Assembly (NCBI RefSeq): GCF_004794105.1
Contig: NZ_SRYR01000001.1
Location: 1,302,001 to 1,366,000, forward strand
DNA: 64,000 bases
Source: Clostridium sartagoforme
GTDB lineage: Bacteria; Bacillota; Clostridia; Clostridiales; Clostridiaceae
Direction of reading: 5' to 3'
The translations under genes and the position numbers were made by a program. The notes below the pieces were generated by a model that was not told the origin of the DNA, ran no database searches, and saw nothing but the letters and a program-made list of their open reading frames with translations. Of this stretch, positions 56,472 to 64,000 are shown in pieces. The stretch's first letter is position 1; each line of letters starts with the position of its first letter.

Positions 56472-57116
56472 TTATTTATATATAATATTATTTACCTTAT
56501 CTAATATTTCATTTTTTAAAATATTAGACTTACTTAAAATATCCTCAAGAGTTTCTTCTACTTTTTTATAATCATATTCATTCTTAATAAAATTCAAGTT
56601 AACTTTAACATTAATTGCAGCACTTTCTATAGCTGAATGTAATAAAGAAGCTGCTACTCCTGCATCTGAAACTAAATTTCTATTTCCAAATTCAACTGCA
56701 AAGTCAATGTTACTATAAAAATCTATGCATGCTTTGGCTAATTTTAATGGAGTTTCCATTGCTTTTATTGTGCAATTTTTTATATTTTCTTTTCTTAAAT
56801 CTATTTCTTCTTCTGTGATCTTTGGAAGCTTGTAACAATCCATTAAAGCTAAAAAGTCTTTTCTGTCCTCTTCCATAAATTCTTGTGATGCAACAATGAA
56901 TTTTACTGTTTCTTCCTTTAATTTAAGCATCTTATCTTGGTTTTCTTTATTTAAATTTTCAAAAGCTTTCTTACCAACAGTTAAAGAATAAACCATAGAA
57001 TTTAAAGCCCCTGATAAAGCTGCAACTAAAGCTGCAGTACTTCCACCTCCAGGAGAAGGTGCATCAGATGATAACTCATTTAAAAAATACTCAATATTAT
57101 AATCTTTAAATAGCAT
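56472..57116 (-). CDS. Cyclodeaminase/cyclohydrolase-family protein
   Basis: 214-residue all-helical protein of the FtcD C-terminal type (formiminotetrahydrofolate cyclodeaminase or methenyl-THF cyclohydrolase). The N-terminal signature SDAPSPGGGSTAALVAAL is plain. It sits at the end of a glycosyltransferase operon, 2 nt from the preceding gene, an unexpected partner for a folate enzyme. No formiminotransferase domain is attached. Confidence 0.88.
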   Translation of the reverse strand: MLFKDYNIEYFLNELSSDAPSPGGGSTAALVAALSGALNSMVYSLTVGKKAFENLNKENQDKMLKLKEETVKFIVASQEFMEEDRKDFLALMDCYKLPKITEEEIDLRKENIKNCTIKAMETPLKLAKACIDFYSNIDFAVEFGNRNLVSDAGVAASLLHSAIESAAINVKVNLNFIKNEYDYKKVEETLEDILSKSNILKNEILDKVNNIIYK

Positions 57117-57118
57117 AA

Positions 57119-58267
57119 TTATTCCCCCCTTTTTAATATATTACTATATACATTTATAACTTCATTTATAATTTTATCTTTAGAAAATCTCTCTACACAT
57201 TCATTTCTTATATTTTCTTTATCATAGGAACTAATATTTTCAGATAAATATACCATAGCATCTCCTAAAGCCTTAATATCATTTTTATTAACTAATAAAC
57301 CATTCTTATCACTAATAATATCTTCTGCCCCACCATTATAAGTTCCTATCACAGGCTTTCCTGACGCTAAAGCTTCTATATATACAACTCCAAAAGTTTC
57401 ATGCAATGACGCAAGGACGAAAGCATTGCATATACTCATATACTTTGCTACTTCTTCTCTTGAAATTGCTCCTAAAAATTCAACTTGATTAGAAATACCA
57501 AGATTATTCGATAAGTTTATAAGCCCTTCTTTTTGACTTCCTTCGCCTCCAATAATAAGCTTATAATTTTTGTCCTTAAACTTTTCACTAAAGGCTTTAA
57601 TTAATATATCCATTCCTTTCTCTCCTTCTAAAAAAGCTAAAGAAAAGAAAGTAAATTTTTCATTAGTATTTTCACTTATATAAAAATTATCAACAGGAAT
57701 AAGATTATGTATTACTTCTATATCTTCTCTTCCTGAAAATCTTGTAATTTCGTCTTTTAATCCATTTCCAACTGCGATAAGTTTATCACATTCAATGTAA
57801 GACTTTTTAACTAAAGGTTTATAACTTTCTTTAATATAAACAGCCTTTTCTATAGATGAATGTTCAGTAATAACTAATGGAATATTATATTTTTTTGATA
57901 TATAATTAGCACTAATTCCTGCCCAAAAGGAAGAATGACAGTGAATAATATCAACCTTGCCTTCTTTTTTTACTATTTCTAAATAAAGCTTTTCTAACCT
58001 TTTGTTAAAACTATCAAACATTTTAGGATTCTTAGGCTTATAATTAAAATCCTTATATCTATATGTCCTTAATCCATCTTCAATATTAAAAGATAAGCCT
58101 CTTTTTTCTTTAACCTTAAACATAAGGGTTAATGGCCATATCTCATTATAAGCTACTGTGACTTTAACACCAGCATCTTTAAGAGCCATAGCTTGTTCTT
58201 TAAAGAAACTTCCATGAACTAAATTTCTTTTATTATGGTACCAAGAGGGTATAAACATCACATGCAT
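57119..58267 (-). CDS. GT4-family glycosyltransferase
   Basis: 382 residues, GT-B fold. The acceptor half begins MHVMFIPSWYHNKRNLVHGSFF-like (residues 1-22); the donor half contains GGEGSQKEGL and HETFGVVYIEALASGKPVIG, the E-x7-E motif binding the nucleotide sugar. Probably builds a surface polysaccharide or teichoic acid. ATG 58267 follows GGGGGGAG and abuts the next gene. Confidence 0.9.
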   Translation of the reverse strand: MHVMFIPSWYHNKRNLVHGSFFKEQAMALKDAGVKVTVAYNEIWPLTLMFKVKEKRGLSFNIEDGLRTYRYKDFNYKPKNPKMFDSFNKRLEKLYLEIVKKEGKVDIIHCHSSFWAGISANYISKKYNIPLVITEHSSIEKAVYIKESYKPLVKKSYIECDKLIAVGNGLKDEITRFSGREDIEVIHNLIPVDNFYISENTNEKFTFFSLAFLEGEKGMDILIKAFSEKFKDKNYKLIIGGEGSQKEGLINLSNNLGISNQVEFLGAISREEVAKYMSICNAFVLASLHETFGVVYIEALASGKPVIGTYNGGAEDIISDKNGLLVNKNDIKALGDAMVYLSENISSYDKENIRNECVERFSKDKIINEVINVYSNILKRGE

Positions 58268-58268
58268 A

Positions 58269-59549
58269 TTACTCCCCCCTTAATATAGAATCTAATTTCT
58301 TAGATATATTTTTCCATTCATATTCCTTAACTAAATAAGATTTTTGTCCACTTTCAATTAACCTTGATAAATCCTTTATAGAATTAGTAATATCACTTTC
58401 TCTATTTAAAGATATCTTACACTTATCAATATCTTTTATTACATCAATAATAGGGTCTTCTTCATCACCTAAAACAACTAAAATATACCCATAACATCCG
58501 AAGTAATCATATATTTTAGCAGGTATTTGCTTAGAATTTTTATTACCAAAAAGTAATAAAACATCTGCATTTACCATATATCCTAAAGCTTCCTTATAAG
58601 GTATTCTATTAGATACTCTCACATTTTTTATGCTTATTAAGTCTTTCTTAATTTCATCATTATCGATATTCCCAAAGAATAAAATATTTAATTTATTAAA
58701 TAATTCCTCATTTTCTTCTTTTATTTTATTTAATGATGAAATAAATGGTCTTATATCTCTTAATTTAGAAAAAATTTCACCTGCATAAACTAAATTAATT
58801 TTACTCTTATCAATTAATTTAGGTGTATCTTCTTTTAATATTTCATCATAAACATTACTATCATAACCTCTAGTTATAATAAAAGTATCTTCTTCTTTTA
58901 AGTTGTAAGTTTTAATATAATCATTTCTATTAGCTTTAGTTACAAATATATGTTTATCAGCAAGCTTTACAATTTTCTCTTCATATCTTCCTTCAAAAGT
59001 TCTTCTAATATAACTAGAACCCTCCCTAGTAGAGTCCTTAAGCCATGGATCACTCCAATAAGCTATCCATCTTAAGTCTTTGTATTCCTTTTTAATGTTA
59101 TATGCACATATATGACTTGAAGGTGGCTCATGCATGGAAAACATTACATCAAAGTTTTCTTTATCCATAAGCTCCTTTCCATATTTACTTGCTTTATAAG
59201 ACCAATATAAATACATATCTGGAATAGCAATTATTTTTTTAGCTTTCTTAAGTAAAGGCTTTATTTTGCTAGTTTTAGTCTTATCAGAAACTTTAACTGC
59301 TTTATTACTTTTCTTAGGCATTAATGATTCAAAGAATCTCCCTCCAGAAATAATATGAAGCTTTATATTTTTATCTAACATACTAAATATATATTCATCA
59401 TAATAAATAGAATTTGGAGGAAAATTAACTGTTAATAAATGAATTTCATTTCCATCTATTTTTGCTAAATTATTTAAATATTGAAGAGTTTCAATAGATG
59501 CCGAATTATTAATAAGCGGCGAATAACAGGCTATAAATAGAATCTTCAT
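58269..59549 (-). CDS. Glycosyltransferase, GT4-like
   Basis: 426 residues with a GT-B layout: N-terminal MKILFIACYSPLINNSASI, central WIAYWSDPW, donor-side INLVYAGEIFSKLRDIRPF and a C-terminal PAKIYDYFGCYGYILVVLGDE. The canonical E-x7-E motif is degenerate, so sugar and acceptor are unknown. ATG 59549 follows AGGAAAG. One nucleotide from the flanking GT4 gene. Confidence 0.82.
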   Translation of the reverse strand: MKILFIACYSPLINNSASIETLQYLNNLAKIDGNEIHLLTVNFPPNSIYYDEYIFSMLDKNIKLHIISGGRFFESLMPKKSNKAVKVSDKTKTSKIKPLLKKAKKIIAIPDMYLYWSYKASKYGKELMDKENFDVMFSMHEPPSSHICAYNIKKEYKDLRWIAYWSDPWLKDSTREGSSYIRRTFEGRYEEKIVKLADKHIFVTKANRNDYIKTYNLKEEDTFIITRGYDSNVYDEILKEDTPKLIDKSKINLVYAGEIFSKLRDIRPFISSLNKIKEENEELFNKLNILFFGNIDNDEIKKDLISIKNVRVSNRIPYKEALGYMVNADVLLLFGNKNSKQIPAKIYDYFGCYGYILVVLGDEEDPIIDVIKDIDKCKISLNRESDITNSIKDLSRLIESGQKSYLVKEYEWKNISKKLDSILRGE

Positions 59550-59550
59550 T

Positions 59551-61086
59551 TTATTTCTTTCCTCCTTTAAATTTTACTGCAAGTAACTGAGTAGCTTCAT
59601 CTAATTCTTCTATATTAAGTAACTTGCATATTACAAAGTAAATGATTATACCTATAACTCCATCTATTACTAATATTAAAAATGAATTATGTATATCTAA
59701 AAACATATTTATATAGTAAAGAGATATAACCATTATACAAGAACTAATCATAATTTTAGATATCTTAATCATTAACTCTGCTACATCTAATTTACCTACA
59801 ATTTTTCTTGTAGAATTTAATAATAATAACGCTATCACTAGTGATGAGACAGAAGTTGCTACTGCAATTCCCAACACCCCTATATATTTTGATAGTATTA
59901 TACTTAAAACAATATTAACTACCACACCTATTATTCCATTAATTGTAGTTACCTTAGTTTTTTTCATTGAAAATAAAGATGAATTTAAAATATCTCGAAT
60001 TCCTGCAAAAGGTAATTGAATAGCATATCCAAATAAAGCCATAGATGTTAACATAACGGCTGTTTCGTCAAATTTCCCTCTCTCATATATAAAGCTAACT
60101 ATATCCTTACTTAAAAATACAATTCCAAAAGCTAAGGGAATTAAAACTAAACAAATAGTAGTTATTGACTTAGTTAAGTACTTTAAGAATCCTTGTCTAT
60201 CACCAGCGTTTAGTTTATTTGCCATAAGTGGGTACACAACAGATACTATTGATGTCGTTATAGCCGTATTAGCAAATTGAACTATCTTCTGTGAGTATTC
60301 TAATGCTGCCATAGATCCAGATGTTAATCCAGATGCAACACTTTTATCTACCAACATATTTATCGAATTAGCTCCTGCTCCTATAACTACTGGACCTAAT
60401 AAAATCATCATGTTTTTTATTTTTTCATCTTTAAAATTTATATAAAGTTTAAATCTAAAACCTTGTTTATATAAAGAAGGGATTTGTATTATTATCCTAA
60501 AAAAATTACCTAATACATTAGCTACAGTTAAACCTAATATACTTACATCTTTAAACAGTATTAAATATAAAATTATTGGCAAATTAAAAAATAATCCTAA
60601 TATTGATGGAATAATAAAATCTTCACATACCTGTAATATAGATAAAAAACAAACATTAACACAAAGAAATATTACATTTATAAGAGTAATTCTTGTTAGA
60701 AAAATAGTTAGTTCCAATTGTTCAGGACTAAAATTAGGAACAAATAAATTTACTATCTCCTTAGTAAATATTAATCCTAAAATAATAATTACTATTGATA
60801 GTACACTTAATATATTAATAACATTATTAGAAAACCTAAACATTTCTTCTTTACTCTTTGAATACTTAATTTCACTAAGCATTGGGATAAATGTTGTAGA
60901 AATAGCAAGACCTATTATCATAAATACTGACTCTGGTATAGCTACAGAAGCTACATATACATCATAAGAGGAATTTGCTCCAAAGTGATATGCAGCTAAT
61001 ATATCTCTCCCAAAACCAATAATTCTACTTAGTATGGTCATAGCCATTACAATAATTGTGGCTTTAAAGACTTTGTTTCTATTCAT
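59551..61086 (-). CDS. murJ: MurJ-family lipid II flippase
   Basis: 511 residues, about 14 membrane segments, MOP superfamily. N-terminal signature ILSRIIGFGRDILAAYHFG; SGSMAALEYSQKIVQF in the middle. Moves lipid-linked precursors across the membrane. Located in a glycan operon, so it may serve a surface polymer rather than lipid II. The start overlaps the TagA-like gene by 8 nt. Confidence 0.9.
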   Translation of the reverse strand: MNRNKVFKATIIVMAMTILSRIIGFGRDILAAYHFGANSSYDVYVASVAIPESVFMIIGLAISTTFIPMLSEIKYSKSKEEMFRFSNNVINILSVLSIVIIILGLIFTKEIVNLFVPNFSPEQLELTIFLTRITLINVIFLCVNVCFLSILQVCEDFIIPSILGLFFNLPIILYLILFKDVSILGLTVANVLGNFFRIIIQIPSLYKQGFRFKLYINFKDEKIKNMMILLGPVVIGAGANSINMLVDKSVASGLTSGSMAALEYSQKIVQFANTAITTSIVSVVYPLMANKLNAGDRQGFLKYLTKSITTICLVLIPLAFGIVFLSKDIVSFIYERGKFDETAVMLTSMALFGYAIQLPFAGIRDILNSSLFSMKKTKVTTINGIIGVVVNIVLSIILSKYIGVLGIAVATSVSSLVIALLLLNSTRKIVGKLDVAELMIKISKIMISSCIMVISLYYINMFLDIHNSFLILVIDGVIGIIIYFVICKLLNIEELDEATQLLAVKFKGGKK

Positions 61087-61813
61087 AATTCACCTTTTTA
61101 TTTTTAAATACTAATAGTAAAAATTTAGGTATACTTCCTAGTCTCTTAATTCTAAATGGTTCCTTTAAAACTCTATAAAGCCATTCAAGCCCTAGGCTTA
61201 TCATCCATTTAGGGGCTCTTTTTACTTTCTCAGCTATAACATCAAAACTTCCCCCAACCCCCATAAATATTGTACAAGGTAACTCATCCATATACTTAAC
61301 TATAAAGCCTTCTTGCCTTGGACATCCCATTGCAACAAAAACTGCATATGGCTTTTTATTTTTAATATCCTCTAATATTTCCTTAGGATTATCTAAATCA
61401 AAATATCCATTTTTATACCCAGCAATATTAATATTAGGATAAGCTACTAAAAGATTTGCAACACAAGACTTTAAATTTTCATCTGTAGTTCCTATAAGAT
61501 AAATAGATTTATTCTCTTTTGTTGCCTTACTTATTATATTTTTCATAAGATCTATTCCAGCTATTTTTTCTTTAACAGGAGTTTTTAAATATTTTGCTGC
61601 AATTTGAATCCCAACACCATCAGGGATAATAAAAGCTTCTTTAGAAGTAAAATTATCATATAACTCTTTATTATGTAATCCTGTATATAAAACTTCTGGA
61701 TTTCCAGATACTATATGGACCTTTTCATACTTTTTAATATGTTCCATAGCATCAGATAACCCTTCCTTAAATATCTTATACCCTAATATATTTATAAATC
61801 TATTATCACTCAT
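61079..61813 (-). CDS. WecG/TagA/CpsF-family glycosyltransferase
   Basis: 244-residue GT26 enzyme. Conserved FIIPDGVGIQIAAK with the catalytic Asp, YLIGTTDENLKS, and MGCPRQEGFI. TagA-type enzymes add ManNAc to undecaprenyl-PP-GlcNAc, an early wall teichoic acid step; CpsF/WecG act on related polymers. First gene of the operon; ATG 61813 follows AGGAG. Confidence 0.92.
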   Translation of the reverse strand: MSDNRFINILGYKIFKEGLSDAMEHIKKYEKVHIVSGNPEVLYTGLHNKELYDNFTSKEAFIIPDGVGIQIAAKYLKTPVKEKIAGIDLMKNIISKATKENKSIYLIGTTDENLKSCVANLLVAYPNINIAGYKNGYFDLDNPKEILEDIKNKKPYAVFVAMGCPRQEGFIVKYMDELPCTIFMGVGGSFDVIAEKVKRAPKWMISLGLEWLYRVLKEPFRIKRLGSIPKFLLLVFKNKKVNYE

Positions 61814-61916
61814 ATTTTCTCCTAAACTTCCATTGTAAACTATATTAATAATACCATATTTACTTATGTTACTAAAGTCTTTTAATACAATGATATTCCC
61901 ACTAAATTAACAAGTA

Positions 61917-63005
61917 TTATTTATTTAAAATACTTTCAAGTTCTCTTACTATTTCATCCTCTGGATTTAACTTTTTAGCAATATCTAAGTGAAGCTTTGC
62001 ATCTTCTGTTTTTCCTAAGTTCATATAGCACATTACTATATTAGTACAAACTTCAACTTCTCTATTTGCCTCAAAGGCTTTTTTAAAGTATTTTAAAGCT
62101 GATTCAAAGTCATTTATACATGCATAATTTATTCCAAGTTCAACTACTACTTCATAAATACCGCTTTCTCTTGAAACACTTTCATTTAAATAATAAATTG
62201 CTTTTTCATAATTTTCTAATTTTCTATAAGCAACTCCTAAATAATAATAAATTAATGGATTTAAATCAAAATCTTCTACTAATTTTAATAATATTTTTAT
62301 AGTTTTAGTTGGATCTTCATTAATGCTTTCAACAGCAACTTCATAATTTGAAATATTATTAATATCTTTAATTAAAATATTAATTTCATCATCAACTTTT
62401 CCACCTAGATTTAAATATTCATTTATAGCTACCTTTGCACTCTTAAAATCTCCATCGTCTTTTAAAATTAAAGCCTTATATAAGTATGCTTCTGGAACTT
62501 TCAATAAATTATCTATAGAGTATTCAATATCCTTTAATAATATTTCTTTAAAAGCCTTATCTTTTTCTCTTAAGCTTTCTCCAACAAGAAGTAATTTTTT
62601 CATAATATCTCTATCTTTTGAAAACTTATAATATCCCTTTAAAAGTAAATAAGCATCTACTAACTTGTCATCCTTTATCTTCTTAGAAATCAATCCCTTT
62701 ATACAATTTTCTGTATCTTTATAATAACTTAATATAATTTCATAATCATCGTTAAATCTTAAAGTTTCATCTGCTCCCATAGCAAGAAACATACCTTCAA
62801 CGAAATAAAAAATCGGTAAATTCTTTATTTTAATTTCATTATTAATATTGCTTGTTATATATTCTGGAGAAATAGGCAAATATAAATCCTTATTATTAAA
62901 TTCAACAGCCCCAGGGATATTTATAATTTTCTTAAACCCCTCTTTATCTATTTCTAAAAATAATAGTTTTCCTAACTTTTCTTTAAATATTGAATTGTAA
63001 TCCAA
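61917..63005 (-). CDS. Tetratricopeptide-repeat protein
   Basis: 362 residues. C-terminal half (about 240-355) holds at least three TPR units, for example NPLIYYYLGVAYRKLENYEK and SALKYFKKAFEANREVEVC. N-terminal part is not recognised. No signal or membrane segment, so a cytosolic scaffold is likely. The start is TTG 63005, 7 nt after AAAGGAGG; an in-frame ATG 20 codons upstream has no ribosome site. Confidence 0.85.
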   Translation of the reverse strand: MDYNSIFKEKLGKLLFLEIDKEGFKKIINIPGAVEFNNKDLYLPISPEYITSNINNEIKIKNLPIFYFVEGMFLAMGADETLRFNDDYEIILSYYKDTENCIKGLISKKIKDDKLVDAYLLLKGYYKFSKDRDIMKKLLLVGESLREKDKAFKEILLKDIEYSIDNLLKVPEAYLYKALILKDDGDFKSAKVAINEYLNLGGKVDDEINILIKDINNISNYEVAVESINEDPTKTIKILLKLVEDFDLNPLIYYYLGVAYRKLENYEKAIYYLNESVSRESGIYEVVVELGINYACINDFESALKYFKKAFEANREVEVCTNIVMCYMNLGKTEDAKLHLDIAKKLNPEDEIVRELESILNK

Positions 63006-63090
63006 TTTTATTCCTCCTTTTATTAGCTTATTATAAATAATACTACATATTTCTATAGCTTTCAAATAAATTAAATAAAGCTATTTTGCA

Positions 63091-63191
63091 ATGTAAAATT
63101 AAAAATTAGTAATGGATAATTAATGAAAAAAAACTCCTAAAGGAGTTTAAAAAAGCAATTCATTTTAATAATAATTACTCCAAAAATTTTA
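63091..63191. repeat. Copy of the dispersed AT-rich element (short)
   Basis: AAAATTAAAAATTAGTAATGG, then TTAATGAAAAAAAACTCC-TAAA-GGAGTTT and a right arm ATTACTCCAAAAATTTTAAT matching the right arm at 36.25 kb in shortened form. Confidence 0.5.
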
Positions 63192-63220
63192 ATGGGGCTG
63201 AGATTTTAACACAGCCCCAT
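63192..63220 (-). terminator. Terminator of the phosphohexomutase gene
   Basis: ATGGGGCTG (63192-63200) pairs with CAGCCCCAT (63212-63220). The minus-strand tail is TAAAATTTTT. Confidence 0.75.
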
Positions 63221-63227
63221 AATTTTA

Positions 63228-64000
63228 TTAACTTAATTTTGAGTTAATTATTTTAACTATTTCTTCCTTAAATCTTAGAAGCTTTTCTTCTGAGTCTTTA
63301 AGTCCATTTCCTTCAACTGCAACGTAAGCTTTCATCTTAGGTTCAGTACCTGAAGGTCTTACAACAAACCAGAAATCATTGCCACATACAAATTTTAATA
63401 CATTTGATTTTGGTAAGTTAATTTCCTTTTTCTCTCCAGTTACAACATCTTCTTCAATACTTAATTTATAATCATACTTTTTAACTATCTTATAGCCATT
63501 AACTTCTGTTAACGCTTCATTTCTTAAAGAATCAATACAGTTAGATATCTTTTCTGCACCTTCTTTACCCTTTAATTCAAAGGATACTAGTGTTTCCTTA
63601 AAATATCCATATTTTTCGTATAAATCAATTAATCCATCATAAAGGCTTTTACCTTGTTCCTTATAGAATAATGTCATTTCTGCAATTAACATAGCTGAAA
63701 TTACTGCATCCTTATCTCTAACAAAGTCTCCTGCTAAATATCCATAGCTTTCTTCAAATCCAAATATATATGATTTATCATTATTAGCCTTAAAGCCTTG
63801 AATTTTCTCACCAATATATTTAAATCCAGTTAAAACTTCAATAAGCTCAACATTGTAATCTTCAGCTATTTTTTTAGCTCCATCTGTAGTAACTATAGTC
63901 TTAATTACAACTCCATTTTCTTTAAGCTTATTTTCTTCTTTTAATGAATCTAAAATATATTTAGTAAGTAATAATCCTGTTTGGTTTCCAGTTAATACTC
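63228..64000 (-). CDS. Phosphoglucomutase/phosphomannomutase, 5' end outside window
   Basis: The last 257 codons of an alpha-D-phosphohexomutase; the frame is open to the right window edge. GFEESYGYLAGDFVRDKDA is the sugar-binding loop of domain 3 and RPSGTEPKMK the phosphate-binding loop of domain 4. Matches the PgcA-type enzymes of Firmicutes that make glucose-1-phosphate for glycolipids and teichoic acids. The catalytic serine loop lies outside. Confidence 0.92.
   Translation of the reverse strand, partial: VLTGNQTGLLLTKYILDSLKEENKLKENGVVIKTIVTTDGAKKIAEDYNVELIEVLTGFKYIGEKIQGFKANNDKSYIFGFEESYGYLAGDFVRDKDAVISAMLIAEMTLFYKEQGKSLYDGLIDLYEKYGYFKETLVSFELKGKEGAEKISNCIDSLRNEALTEVNGYKIVKKYDYKLSIEEDVVTGEKKEINLPKSNVLKFVCGNDFWFVVRPSGTEPKMKAYVAVEGNGLKDSEEKLLRFKEEIVKIINSKLS

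Overview
The window is an AT-rich chromosomal segment from an endospore-forming Firmicute, most likely Clostridium sensu stricto. The evidence is the complete spoIIIAA-AH operon, spo0A, spoIVB, spoIIM, spoVD and a pdaA-like deacetylase, together with clostridial gene order (efp, a CD1247-like gene, spoIIIA, asp23, nusB, folD, xseAB, ispA, dxs, tlyA, nadK, argR, recN, spoIVB, spo0A). The species cannot be fixed from the sequence alone. Almost every gene is on the minus strand, so operons read from high to low coordinates. Plus-strand exceptions are a zinc-ribbon/DUF2085 pair, a methyltransferase, rqcH and the pdaA-like gene. No rRNA, tRNA, CRISPR array, intact insertion sequence or prophage was seen.

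Layout. 1-2.4 kb: xerD (cut by the window edge), spoIIM behind a good sigma-E promoter, a NUDIX ADP-ribose pyrophosphatase, and a decayed IS1595-type transposase tail. 2.5-8.3 kb: accessory genes (zinc-ribbon protein, DUF2085 protein, methyltransferase, tandem-HD phosphodiesterase, an SDR coupled to a 53-codon ORF), then spo0A. 8.5-19.9 kb: spoIVB, recN, argR, nadK, tlyA, dxs, ispA, xseB, xseA, folD, nusB, asp23-like. 19.9-25.0 kb: the spoIIIA operon. 25.2-32.2 kb: CD1247-like gene, efp and a compact type IV pilus/ComG-like operon with four pilin-like proteins and three small proteins at the pilM/N/O positions. 32.4-39.9 kb: lipoprotein, dapF, divergent rqcH, RNA methyltransferase, pyrR, RluA-family synthase, divIVA. 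39.9-54 kb: ylmH, sepF, yggS, the DUF881/small-basic-protein trio, and a division/cell-wall cluster (ftsQ, ftsW/spoVE, mraY, murF, murE, spoVD, ftsL, rsmH, mraZ) driven from an mraZ promoter carrying three GTGG repeats exactly 10 bp apart. 54-64 kb: ychF, the pdaA-like gene, a surface-glycan operon (TagA-like enzyme, murJ, two glycosyltransferases, a cyclodeaminase-fold protein), a TPR protein and the end of a phosphohexomutase gene.

The genes mostly serve envelope growth, division and sporulation. Dxs and IspA make isoprenoid precursors. MraY, MurE, MurF, MurJ, SpoVD and FtsW/SpoVE build peptidoglycan. SpoIIM, SpoIIIA and SpoIVB act in engulfment and in signalling between mother cell and forespore, under Spo0A. 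RqcH and YlmH (RqcP in Bacillus) belong to the same ribosome rescue pathway.

No clearly new multi-gene system is evident. The observations most worth checking are: a hairpin between a perfect Shine-Dalgarno and the mraY start codon; a pilin gene that appears to encode an already mature-like N-terminus; a Lys in place of the catalytic Arg of XerD; a dispersed AT-rich element that carries terminator hairpins; unassigned PilM/N/O-position proteins; and an unidentified structured element at 4.29-4.37 kb.
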